Origin: RH-AL1 sp964247745 | Lineage (GTDB): Bacteria; Pseudomonadota; Alphaproteobacteria; Rhizobiales; Beijerinckiaceae | Length of the DNA: 31,761 nucleotides | Direction of reading: 5' to 3' | NCBI GenBank assembly: GCA_964247745.1 | Contig: CAXTVT010000040.1 | Coordinates: 1-31,761 of the forward strand | Part shown: in pieces, positions 1 to 7,866 of the stretch | Layout: every line of letters starts with the position of its first letter | How positions within the stretch are numbered: the first letter of the stretch is position 1 | Program-made: the position numbers and the translations under genes | Notes under the pieces: generated by a model | Database searches by the model: none | What the model was told of the DNA's origin: nothing | The model's input: the letters and a program-made list of their open reading frames with translations, nothing else

Positions 1-2
1 TG

Positions 3-752
3 GTCTCGAACGAGGTCGCGTTGCGGCGCGGCCTCGTGATCGCGCTGCTCGCCGCGCTGCTCCAGGCCAGCGTGGCGACGGCCATCGTCGGCATCGCCGC
101 CTTCGTGTTCGATGCCACGGCGCCGAGGATGACGGCGGCCGCGCAGGCCATCGAGTTCTTCAGCTATCTCTGCATCCTGGTGCTGGGAGCCTTCCTATGC
201 TGGCGCAAGGGCTGGGCGCTCGTCGCCTCGTTCTGGCCGGAGCCGGCCTTCTCCTCGCTCGCCTTCGCCGCGCATCCCGCCGAGGTCGAGGCGCTGGCCC
301 GCAGCGCCGGGACGCAGAGCCGCTTCGTCGCCGACGACGGCAGCGCGCCGCGGGTCCACGGCGTCGACTGCGACTGCATCCACATGCCCGATCCGCGCCT
401 GCTCGCCTCCCGCCGCTTCGACGCGCGTGCCGCCGCGCTGGCCGTGGTGACGGCCGGGGCACGGCCGTGCTCGGGCGCGATCCTGGTGCTGGTGTTCGCC
501 CTGTCGCAGGGCATCTTCGCCGTGGGCGTCGGCGCCGCCTTCGCCATGGCGCTCGGCACCGCGGCGACGACGGGGGGTCTCGCCTGCGCCGCGGTCTACG
601 CCAAGGGGCTGGCGCAGCGCATCACCGGCACGGCGACGCACCGCGCGGCCATCGTCGGCCGGGTCGTCGAGCTCCTCGCCGCCCTGTCCGTTCTCACCGT
701 CGGCGGCACGTTGTTCTTCACCGCGGTCGCCCAGGTCCACGCGCTGAACTGA
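3..752 (+). CDS. NicO-type nickel/cobalt efflux membrane protein, 5' partial
   Basis: The reading frame is open to the left edge of the window, so the gene starts outside it and only the C-terminal ~249 residues are seen. The visible part begins with a hydrophobic segment (residues LVIALLAALLQASVA) that corresponds to a mid-protein helix of the NicO/RcnA family of nickel and cobalt exporters in the inner membrane. A hydrophilic loop follows, with a Cys/His cluster reading DCDCIHMPDP. Then comes the family-typical stretch ARPCSGAILVLVFALSQG and two more helices. Family membership is well supported; metal specificity is not visible. The loop cysteines and histidine probably bind metal (inference). 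A host-attachment gene follows 62 bases downstream on the same strand. Confidence 0.8.
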   Translation, partial: VSNEVALRRGLVIALLAALLQASVATAIVGIAAFVFDATAPRMTAAAQAIEFFSYLCILVLGAFLCWRKGWALVASFWPEPAFSSLAFAAHPAEVEALARSAGTQSRFVADDGSAPRVHGVDCDCIHMPDPRLLASRRFDARAAALAVVTAGARPCSGAILVLVFALSQGIFAVGVGAAFAMALGTAATTGGLACAAVYAKGLAQRITGTATHRAAIVGRVVELLAALSVLTVGGTLFFTAVAQVHALN

Positions 753-814
753 ACGGCGTCGCGTGAACCTTGATGCGCGCGGCGGATTGGCTTCCCTCGA
801 CAGAGAGGACCCCC

Positions 815-1219
815 ATGCGCCTGCCCAACGACACCCTCGTCGCCGTCGCCGACGGCGAGACGCTCCACTTGTTCCGCACCGCCGGCAACGACGACCGGCC
901 GCAGCTCAAATCGGCCGGACAGCCGCATGTCGGGGGCTCGAACCACAGCGCCGGCTCGCGCCACAAGAGCAGCTCGGCCAATCCCGACGAGGGCCGCGAC
1001 GCCAAGGACATGCATGCCGCCGCCGTCGCCGCGCTACTCAACAAGGCCGCGCAGGCCAACGAGTTCGAGCACGCCGTGGTGATCGCGCCGCCCAAGATCC
1101 TGGGCGAGTTGCGCAAGCATTACCACAAGGCCTTCGAGGGCAAGCTGCTCAAGGAGATCCACAAGGACATGGCCGGACAGACCAGCGACGTCATCGCGGG
1201 TGCGCTCGAGGCGGCGTAG
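815..1219 (+). CDS. Host-attachment family protein
   Basis: This is a 134-residue soluble protein resembling the family annotated as 'protein required for attachment to host cells', originally linked to Agrobacterium attachment; its biochemical role is unclear. Visible features are the N-terminal strand LPNDTLVAVADG and a central disordered Gly/Ser/His-rich stretch (GGSNHSAGSRHKSSS). A C-terminal helical part has ALLNKAAQANEFEHAVVIAP followed by LGELRKHYHKAFEGKLLKEI, the conserved end of the family. I chose ATG 815 over the in-frame ATG at 770 because AGAGAGGA lies at 802-809, just upstream, and because family proteins begin at this strand. No signal peptide is seen, so 'attachment' should not be read as surface exposure. 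Confidence 0.75.
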   Translation: MRLPNDTLVAVADGETLHLFRTAGNDDRPQLKSAGQPHVGGSNHSAGSRHKSSSANPDEGRDAKDMHAAAVAALLNKAAQANEFEHAVVIAPPKILGELRKHYHKAFEGKLLKEIHKDMAGQTSDVIAGALEAA

Positions 1220-1317
1220 CGCCAACCCGTCGTCCACGGTCGGGATCGACAGGGCGACGCGACCTGTTACCTTCGCAGCCCGCCGTCCCTGCGGCCGGCC
1301 CGATGAAGGTGGACGCG

Positions 1318-1530
1318 ATGCGGATCGTGATGGCGGTGCTGATCGCCGTCTTGTTGCTCGCCCCGGCGCGCGCGCAAGTCATCAAGGGCGAAAGCACCGA
1401 CGATTCCGCTTACGCGCCCCGCCCAGCGGCGCGATGGCACTCGCCGGAGTCGCAAGATGCCGTGCCCGACAACGCGCGTCGCGATGACGAGCCGAATGGT
1501 GAGGTGCTCGAGGCGCACCCACGCGATTGA
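1318..1530 (+). CDS. Small secreted hypothetical protein
   Basis: I do not recognise this 70-residue protein. It opens with a clear Sec signal peptide: a short basic start, the core VMAVLIAVLLLA, and a probable cleavage site after ARA. A short, polar, probably unstructured mature part rich in Asp, Glu, Pro and Arg follows. ATG 1318 is preferred over the in-frame ATG 1303 because AAGGTGGA lies 4 bases upstream of it and the signal peptide begins there. It follows the host-attachment gene by about 100 bases on the same strand. Export to the periplasm is inferred from the signal peptide alone. It could be a chance frame, but the well-formed signal peptide argues for a real gene. Confidence 0.5.
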   Translation: MRIVMAVLIAVLLLAPARAQVIKGESTDDSAYAPRPAARWHSPESQDAVPDNARRDDEPNGEVLEAHPRD

Positions 1531-2061
1531 GCCATCGGCGCCTCCAGCTCTTGTCGTCACGGCGCCAGCATCGCGCCCGCGATGTCGGGGGGACGAGGCC
1601 AATGGCTAATGCGTTTCAGCACCGTGCCGCCGGCCACGTCGCTTTCCGAATCGCGATTTGCCGCCAGGTCGTGAGGATCGAGCTCTGCGGCCTAGACAGC
1701 GGCACGGCAGCATCCTCGATACGGATCGCATTGGACGAGTCCGCATGTCGCCGTCGAAACGCAAAGACCGAGCGACCACGAGCGCTTGCGCAATCGTCGG
1801 TGTCGCGCTTGGTCGCCGGCTCCAGAGGTACCGTACGCCGAACCGCTCGAAGGCTTCGCGGTAGAATCGTACGACAGCCTCGGATGCCGGTCGACCTTCG
1901 GCCCGGCGCATCATCTTCGATGTCTGACATCGGATCGCGCTTTCGAGAACGCACAGCTCACGCGCGGCGCGCCTGTCGAGGCAGCGACGGGGCGGTCGGA
2001 CGCTTCGGATAAGTCGAGGCGGTGGCCTGTGACGCGGGAAGTCCGATGATAGACTGCCGCG
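1531..2061. other. 530-base region upstream of dnaE without an intact gene
   Basis: No frame on either strand looks like a complete gene here, and base composition is less GC-biased than in the flanking genes. The only recognisable content is a minus-strand remnant at 1692-1914, described separately. The dnaE promoter must lie in the right part, but I could not pick a convincing -35/-10 pair. Confidence 0.5.
1692..1914 (-). pseudogene. Frameshifted remnant of a small alphaproteobacterial hypothetical protein
   Basis: From ATG 1914 leftwards the frame reads like a compact conserved small protein, with VVRFYREAFERFGVRYLW, then PTIAQALVVARSLRFDGDM. I remember small proteins of this pattern from alphaproteobacterial genomes (about 70 residues, ending in something like RIExACRA). 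Here that ending is scattered over other frames: NAIRIEDA in one and CCRAAV plus a TAG stop at 1692-1694 in another. That is best explained by two indels near 1735 and 1705. What the intact protein does is unknown. The family resemblance is from memory and not checked; the frame switching is visible in the sequence. Confidence 0.4.
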
Positions 2062-5000
2062 ATGAGCATGAAGCACGGCGTCGAGATTCCGAGGGAACGC
2101 GCCAAGGGCGCCGGCGGGGCCGAGCGAGAGGCCGGCGCGCCCGGCGTCCCCGGCTTCGTGCATCTCCACGTGCACTCGTCCTACTCGTTGCGCGAGGGGG
2201 CGATGGCGGTCGCCAGGCTCATCACCTTCGCCGCCGCCGATTCGCAGCCCGCGCTGGCGATCACCGACACCAACAACCTGTTCGGCGCGCTCGAATTCTC
2301 CGAGAAGGTCGCCAAGGCCGGCGTGCAGCCGATCATCGGCATCCAGCTCGACATCGGCTTCGGCGACGGCTCGATGCTCGCTTCGCGCGGCGGCGAGGAC
2401 GGCGCCGGCCGTGCGCCGCTGGTGCTGCTCGCCAAGGACGAGCGCGGCTACATGAACCTCATGCATCTGGCCTCGCGCGCCTTCCTCGACCCGAGGCCGG
2501 GCGAGGCGACCCATGTCGGGCTTCATCGCCTCGAAGGCCGGACCGACGGCCTGATCGCGCTCTCCGGCGGCCCCGGCGGCCCGCTCGATCGCTGCTACGG
2601 CTACGGCCGGCCCGAAATGGCGCTGGAGCGCCTGATGAAGCTGGAGGCGTTGTTCCCGCAGCGCTTCTACGTCGAGCTGCAACGCCACGGGTTGGCCCGC
2701 GAGCGCGAGACCGAGGGCGGTCTGATCGCGCTCGCCTACGATCGCAGCCTGCCGCTGGTCGCGACCAACGAGCCCTATTTCGCCGCGTTGTCGGACTACG
2801 AGGCGCACGACGCGCTGATCTGCATCGCCGAGGGCGCGGTGATCGGCCAGGCCGAGCGCCGGCAGCTCTCGCCCGAGCACCGCTTCAAGACTCGCGCCGA
2901 GATGATGGCGCTGTTCGCCGACCTGCCCGAGGCCACCGCCTCGACCATCGAGATCGCGAAGCGCTGCGCCTACCGCCCGCGCACGCGCAAGCCGATCCTG
3001 CCGGCCTTCACCACGGGGGCGGCGCAAGGGTCGCCGGAAGCCGAAGCGGCGGAGCTCGTGCGACAGGCGGAGCAGGGGCTGACCGCCCGCCTCGCGGCGC
3101 GCGGCATGGCGCCGGGGCTGGAGGAGAAGGTCTACCGCGACAGGTTGGCCTTCGAGCTGACCGTCATCGCCAACATGAAGTTCCCCGGCTACTTCCTGAT
3201 CGTCGCCGACTTCATCAAATGGGCCAAGGATCAGGGCATCCCGGTCGGACCGGGCCGCGGCTCCGGCGCCGGCTCGCTGGTCGCCTACGCGCTCACCATC
3301 ACCGATCTCGACCCGCTCCGTTTCGGGCTGCTGTTCGAGCGCTTCCTCAACCCCGAACGCATCTCGATGCCGGATTTCGACATCGACTTCTGCCAGGACC
3401 GGCGCGACGAGGTGATCCGCTACGTGCGCGACCGCTACGGGGCCGACAAGGTGGCGCAGATCATCACCTTCGGCTCGTTCCTCGCGCGCGGCGTGCTCCG
3501 CAACGTCGGCCGCGTTCTGGAGATGCCGCTGGGTCAGGTCGACAAGCTGGCCAAGCTGGTGCCGCAGAACCCGGCCAAGCCCGTCACGCTCAAGGAGGCG
3601 GTGGACGGCGAGGCGCGGCTGCGGGAGGCGGCCGAGGCCGAGCCGAAGGTGGCGCGTCTGCTCGCGATCTCGCAGACGTTGGAGGGTCTGTACTCCAACG
3701 CCTCGACTCATGCCGCCGGCATCGTCATCGGCGACCGGCCGCTCGACGAGCTGGTGCCGCTCTACCGCGACCCGAAGTCCGACATGCCGGCGACGCAGTT
3801 CAACATGAAGTGGGTCGAGCCGGCGGGACTGGTCAAATTCGATTTCCTCGGCCTCAAGACGCTGACCACGCTCGCGACCGCCGTGACGCTGCTCGCCAAG
3901 CGCGGCGTGGTCGTCGACCTCGAAGGCATCCGGCTCGACGATGCCAGGACCTACGAGATGCTCGGGCGCGGCGAGACAGTCGGCGTGTTCCAGCTGGAAT
4001 CGGCCGGCATGCGCAAGGCGCTGGTCGAGATGCGCGCCGACCGTTTCGAGGACATCATCGCGCTCGTCGCGCTCTACCGCCCGGGCCCGATGGCCAACAT
4101 CCCGCATTATTGCGCCGTCAAGCTCGGCGAGGCCGACGCCGACTATCTCCATCCCAAGCTGGAAGTGGTGCTGAAGGAAACCTTCGGCGTCATCATCTAC
4201 CAGGAGCAGGTGATGCAGATCGCGCAGATCCTGTCCGGCTACTCGCTCGGCGAGGCCGACATGCTGCGCCGCGCGATGGGCAAGAAGATCAAGGCGGAGA
4301 TGGACGCGCAGCGCGAGCGTTTCGTCAGCGGCGCGGTCGGCGGCGGATTGAAGGAGAAGCGCGCCTCCGACATCTTCGACCTTCTCGCCAAGTTCGCCGA
4401 CTACGGCTTCAACAAGAGCCACGCCGCGGCCTACGCTTTGATCGCCTACCAGACCGCCTGGTTCAAGGCCAACCATCCCGTCGAGTTCCTGGCGGCCTCG
4501 ATGACCCTCGACAAGCCCAACACCGACAAGCTCAGCGAATTCGCCAACGAGGCGCGGCGCATGGGCGTGCCGGTCGAGCCGCCGTCGGTCCAATCGTCCG
4601 GTCGCGATTTCGACGTCCATGCCGGTCGGGACGGTACGCTCGCGATCCGCTACGCGCTCTCGGCGATCAAGGGGGTCGGTGACGGCCAGGCGCAGGGGGT
4701 CGTCGCCGCCAGGGGTGAGCGCCCCTTCCGCGACCTCGCCGACTTCGCCAGCCGCCTCAATCCGCGCGACGCCAACAAGCGCGTGCTGGAGAGCCTCACC
4801 GCCGCCGGCGCCTTCGACGACCTCGATCCCGACCGCGCCCGCGTCCACAGCGGCATCGAGACGATTCTGGCCGTGGCGGCGCGGCGCGCCGACGAGCGCT
4901 CGCAGGGGCAATCGGCCCTGTTCGGCGCCGACACGGCGGAGACGCTGGCGCTGCCCAAGGTGCCGGGCTGGCCGCTGACCGAGCGCCTGCAGCGCGAGTT

Positions 5001-5592
5001 CAACGCCGTCGGCTTCTTCCTGTCGGGCCACCCGCTCGATGCCTTCACCAGCGTGCTGAAGCGTCTCGGCGTGCAGCGCTGGACCGATTTCGTGCGCCAG
5101 GTGAAGGCCGGCCACGAGGCCGGACGGCTCGCCGCCACCGTGCTCGATCGCGCCGAGCGGCGCACGCGGTCCGGCTCGAAGATGGGCATCGTCCAGCTCT
5201 CGGATCAGTCCGGTCAGTACGAGGCCATCCTGTTCCAAGAGGGTCTGAACCAGTTTCGTGACCAACTGGTGAAGGGCGCCAACCTGCTTGTCGGCATCCA
5301 GGCGCAGCTCGAGGGCGAGGACGTGCGCGCCCGCATCGTCTCGGTCCAGCCGCTGGAGGAGGCGGCCCAGCGCGTACAGAAGGGCTTGCAGATCTTCGTG
5401 CGCTCCCCCGAGCCGTTGGCCTCGATCGCGCCTCTGCTCCGCGAGAAGGGCGATGGCGCGGTCACGATCGTGGCGATGACCGCGGATCTCGCGGAATGCG
5501 AGATCCTTCTGCCTGGGCGCTTCAAGATTTCGCCGCAGATCGCCGGGGCCATCAAGGCGATCCCGGGGATCGTCGCCGTGGAGCACGTTTGA
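2062..5592 (+). CDS. dnaE: DNA polymerase III alpha subunit (DnaE1 type)
   Basis: Catalytic subunit of the replicative polymerase. At 1176 residues it has normal DnaE1 length. The N-terminal PHP domain begins with FVHLHVHSSYSLREG (about residues 32-46). The palm motif MPDFDIDF places two catalytic aspartates at D440 and D442, and VKFDFLGL places the third at D594. RPGPM and the fingers follow, then a helix-hairpin-helix region and an OB fold near residues 1030-1110 (VRQVKAGHEAGRLAATVL onward). The C-terminal part is complete and ends at TGA. ATG 2062 has a weak ribosome site; ATG 2068 is an alternative two codons in. The gene stands alone between a decayed region and a convergent coiled-coil gene. 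I see no truncation or missing catalytic residue. The PHP motif is partly altered from the classic metal-binding set, as is common in DnaE1. Confidence 0.97.
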   Translation: MSMKHGVEIPRERAKGAGGAEREAGAPGVPGFVHLHVHSSYSLREGAMAVARLITFAAADSQPALAITDTNNLFGALEFSEKVAKAGVQPIIGIQLDIGFGDGSMLASRGGEDGAGRAPLVLLAKDERGYMNLMHLASRAFLDPRPGEATHVGLHRLEGRTDGLIALSGGPGGPLDRCYGYGRPEMALERLMKLEALFPQRFYVELQRHGLARERETEGGLIALAYDRSLPLVATNEPYFAALSDYEAHDALICIAEGAVIGQAERRQLSPEHRFKTRAEMMALFADLPEATASTIEIAKRCAYRPRTRKPILPAFTTGAAQGSPEAEAAELVRQAEQGLTARLAARGMAPGLEEKVYRDRLAFELTVIANMKFPGYFLIVADFIKWAKDQGIPVGPGRGSGAGSLVAYALTITDLDPLRFGLLFERFLNPERISMPDFDIDFCQDRRDEVIRYVRDRYGADKVAQIITFGSFLARGVLRNVGRVLEMPLGQVDKLAKLVPQNPAKPVTLKEAVDGEARLREAAEAEPKVARLLAISQTLEGLYSNASTHAAGIVIGDRPLDELVPLYRDPKSDMPATQFNMKWVEPAGLVKFDFLGLKTLTTLATAVTLLAKRGVVVDLEGIRLDDARTYEMLGRGETVGVFQLESAGMRKALVEMRADRFEDIIALVALYRPGPMANIPHYCAVKLGEADADYLHPKLEVVLKETFGVIIYQEQVMQIAQILSGYSLGEADMLRRAMGKKIKAEMDAQRERFVSGAVGGGLKEKRASDIFDLLAKFADYGFNKSHAAAYALIAYQTAWFKANHPVEFLAASMTLDKPNTDKLSEFANEARRMGVPVEPPSVQSSGRDFDVHAGRDGTLAIRYALSAIKGVGDGQAQGVVAARGERPFRDLADFASRLNPRDANKRVLESLTAAGAFDDLDPDRARVHSGIETILAVAARRADERSQGQSALFGADTAETLALPKVPGWPLTERLQREFNAVGFFLSGHPLDAFTSVLKRLGVQRWTDFVRQVKAGHEAGRLAATVLDRAERRTRSGSKMGIVQLSDQSGQYEAILFQEGLNQFRDQLVKGANLLVGIQAQLEGEDVRARIVSVQPLEEAAQRVQKGLQIFVRSPEPLASIAPLLREKGDGAVTIVAMTADLAECEILLPGRFKISPQIAGAIKAIPGIVAVEHV

Positions 5593-5637
5593 GGGCCGAC
5601 TTCAGGCAGCCGGACGCGACGTCGTCGTTGCCAGACG

Positions 5638-5683
5638 AGGGCGACGCGATCTAGGGGCGCCGAGAGACGCGACATGTCGCCCT
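5638..5683. terminator. Possible terminator stem between dnaE and a convergent gene
   Basis: An 8-base inverted repeat, AGGGCGAC at 5638-5645 and GTCGCCCT at 5676-5683, lies in the 135-base gap between two convergent genes. The 30-base loop is long and no T-run follows on either strand, so this is a weak call made mostly on position. Confidence 0.25.
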
Positions 5684-5727
5684 GGCTCGCTTCGCTCCGC
5701 TGGCGATGAAGGATCCTGGGATCGGCT

Positions 5728-7770
5728 CTAACGTCCGGCGCCGGCGGCTTGCTGATAGAGGTAGGAGGCCTTGTCGGGGTCGCTGTCGACGCCGATCACG
5801 CCGTACTTCGTGTTGGTCAGCGGGTTGTAGGTGTCGGCCAGGGCCCGGGTCGCGGCGGCACCGCCGCGCTGGCGGAGCACCTGGCGCGCCTGGTCCACGT
5901 TGCCCGAGCGGATCAGTCCGGTGGCCTGCGCGATCGCAGCTTGCGACTCGTCGCGGTCGAGCGACGGATACGGCGGCCTGCCCGGCGCGGCAGCGGCGTC
6001 GTGCTCGTGCGCCTGCCTGTCGCGGCGTCGCGCCGCCCGCCGCTCGGCGGGCGAGGCCCGCCCCTCCGGCTCCGGCTGCACGCTCACGAATCGGGCGCCT
6101 CGGTCCATGTCGGCGGTCGGGCGCACCGCCTGCGGATGGCCTAGTCCCGCCGCCTCGACCTTCAGCGCCCGCACCTCCTGATGCATCTGCTCGCGCTGCA
6201 GCGAAACGAGTTGATGCACAAGACGACCGTGTTGGCCGCGTGTGGCCTTCGCGGGGTCCCGCGGCAAGGCGACGGCCACCGGCGGTACCGGCTCGCCGGC
6301 GCCGACCTGCAGCGCGGCGAGCGTCTCACCGACCCGCTTGGCGGCTGCGCGTTCCTCGGCAAGCTCTTTCTGCAGCACGCCGTTTTCGCGGCGCAGCATG
6401 TCTTCCCCGCGCCGGGCACCGGCGAGATCGTCCTGGAGCGTCGCCGTCGCGTTGGACGCATTCGCCTCGAACGCGGTGGCGTCGACCGCTTTGGTCCCCG
6501 GCTCGCTTCGCAGCGCGGCGAGCTTCGCGCCGAGATCCTTCTCGCGAACGCGGGCCGCATCCAATTGCTGTTGCAGACCGGTGACCTGTTGGACGGCGAC
6601 GGCCTCCGCCTTCTTGCTGTCGGCCGCGTCGCCAAGGTCGGCCTGCAAGCTCGCGACCTGCTTGGTCAAGGCGTCCCCCCGCCGTCGCGCGGCGGCGAGA
6701 TCGGCCTCGATCCTGTCGACGGCCTCGGCCCTGGCGCCGACCCGCGTCGTCGCGGCCCTGCTCGCCGCCAGCTCGGCGTCGAGCGCGCCGACCCGATCGC
6801 CGAGCGCCTTTTCGCGTCCCCGAATCTCCGCGAGCGCGTGCTCGGCCACCGCGGCCTTCTCCGCCGCGGCCGATTGGGCGGCGACCTCGGCCTCGAGGGC
6901 GGCGACCTTGTTCGAGGCCTTCGTCGTCTTCGCCTGGGCGTCCGCCACCGCGCGCTCGGCCGCCGAGGCCCGGTCGGTGGTGGCCTTGGCCGCCGCGGCT
7001 TCGCCCTGCAGCGCCGCGACCCGGCCGTCCAGCTCCTTGGCGCGTCCCTGCGCTTGAACCAGCGCCTGCTCGGCCGCCGCGATCTTGTCCGCCGCCTCCT
7101 TGCCGCCGGCTTGGCCGGCGAGGGCCGCCGCCAGCTTCGCGCGAAGTCCGTTTTCGCGTTCGCGCGCGTCCGACAGCTCGGCGGCGGCGGTGGCAGCCTT
7201 GGCCTCGGCCGCCGAAATGGCCTCGGTGCCGGCCGGCTGCGCTGCGGGCTGGTCGATCTTGGCGCGCAACTGCGCGATCTGGTCGTTCAGCTCGGCCTTC
7301 TGCCGCTCGAATTCGGCTTCCGACGCGTGCTGGGCGGCAATCGAGGCTTGCGTCACCTCGAGGACGTCCTGCTTGGCCCGAGCCGCCTCGTCGCGCGCCT
7401 GCTGCACCGCGTCGGGCGCAGAATCGGTTCGGTCGGACGCGCCAGCGGCGCCGTCGGCGTCGAGGCTTGCCCCTCCGCTGCCGAGGTTGCGCGTCGGCGG
7501 CTGGGTGAGGGGGGTCGGATCGGTCTTACCGACGCTGCGCCCCACGGTGGGCTCCATGGTCTCCGCGACCGGCATCGCAGGCAGGACCGAAGCGGCCGCG
7601 ACCGCCGCAATCTGGCCGGTCGGCGCCGGCACGCCGTGGATCGCGGGATCGGCGTGCACCACGAAGGTCGGCTCCGAGCCGCCCCCGTCGAGCCAGCCCG
7701 CCTGGACCGCGACGATCGATCCGATCGCGACCACGATCGCCGAAGGGATCAGGATAGGACCAAGCCGCAT
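5728..7770 (-). CDS. Membrane-anchored coiled-coil protein with Sel1/TPR-like C-terminus
   Basis: A 680-residue protein of unknown function. An N-terminal signal-anchor (about residues 5-24, LIPSAIVVAIGSIVAVQAGW) should tether it to the inner membrane with the bulk in the periplasm. A Pro/Thr/Gly-rich linker runs to about residue 110. A very long Ala/Glu/Lys/Arg coiled coil follows to about residue 490 (repeats such as KVAALEAEVAAQSAAAEKA), then a basic Arg-rich stretch. The last ~110 residues contain IRSGNVDQARQVLRQRG and ALADTYNPLTN...DPDKASYLYQQA, which resemble the single Sel1/TPR-like end seen on other alphaproteobacterial coiled-coil proteins. The start at 7770 has CGGAG five bases upstream. 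It lies 96 bases downstream of hom, and a candidate promoter lies in that gap. A structural or envelope-spanning role is inference. Confidence 0.75.
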   Translation of the reverse strand: MRLGPILIPSAIVVAIGSIVAVQAGWLDGGGSEPTFVVHADPAIHGVPAPTGQIAAVAAASVLPAMPVAETMEPTVGRSVGKTDPTPLTQPPTRNLGSGGASLDADGAAGASDRTDSAPDAVQQARDEAARAKQDVLEVTQASIAAQHASEAEFERQKAELNDQIAQLRAKIDQPAAQPAGTEAISAAEAKAATAAAELSDARERENGLRAKLAAALAGQAGGKEAADKIAAAEQALVQAQGRAKELDGRVAALQGEAAAAKATTDRASAAERAVADAQAKTTKASNKVAALEAEVAAQSAAAEKAAVAEHALAEIRGREKALGDRVGALDAELAASRAATTRVGARAEAVDRIEADLAAARRRGDALTKQVASLQADLGDAADSKKAEAVAVQQVTGLQQQLDAARVREKDLGAKLAALRSEPGTKAVDATAFEANASNATATLQDDLAGARRGEDMLRRENGVLQKELAEERAAAKRVGETLAALQVGAGEPVPPVAVALPRDPAKATRGQHGRLVHQLVSLQREQMHQEVRALKVEAAGLGHPQAVRPTADMDRGARFVSVQPEPEGRASPAERRAARRRDRQAHEHDAAAAPGRPPYPSLDRDESQAAIAQATGLIRSGNVDQARQVLRQRGGAAATRALADTYNPLTNTKYGVIGVDSDPDKASYLYQQAAGAGR

Positions 7771-7817
7771 GATCGCTCCGAGATGGTCGGGCCGCGAGAC
7801 TCGCTCTCCGCCATTCG

Positions 7818-7847
7818 TCTATAAACGATCCCGGCGCACGCGAAAAG
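7818..7847 (-). promoter_or_regulatory. Candidate promoter for the coiled-coil gene
   Basis: On the minus strand CTTTTC (7847-7842) and TATAGA (7823-7818) are separated by 18 bases, in the 96-base gap between the hom stop and the coiled-coil start. The pair is a moderate match to an alphaproteobacterial housekeeping promoter. The AT content is clearly higher than in the surrounding DNA. This is a by-eye match only. Confidence 0.3.
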
Positions 7848-7866
7848 CTTGATTGTTGCTAACAGG

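Noticed and set aside
1606..5586. Open frame of about 1300 codons on the minus strand opposite dnaE
   Set aside because: It is a GC-rich antisense shadow of dnaE: low-complexity Arg/Leu/Gly composition and no recognisable domain over the dnaE part. Only its last ~60-70 meaningful codons (left of 1914) look protein-like, and these are listed separately.
5684..5730. Interspersed intergenic repeat resembling CTCGCTTCGCTC-type alphaproteobacterial elements
   Set aside because: Only one degenerate copy occurs in the window, so repetition cannot be shown here.
6181..7824. Plus-strand open frames opposite the coiled-coil gene
   Set aside because: Their Arg/Gly/Leu and Ser/Ala/Arg composition is what antisense reading of Ala/Glu/Lys coiled-coil codons produces. 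No motif or ribosome site supports them.
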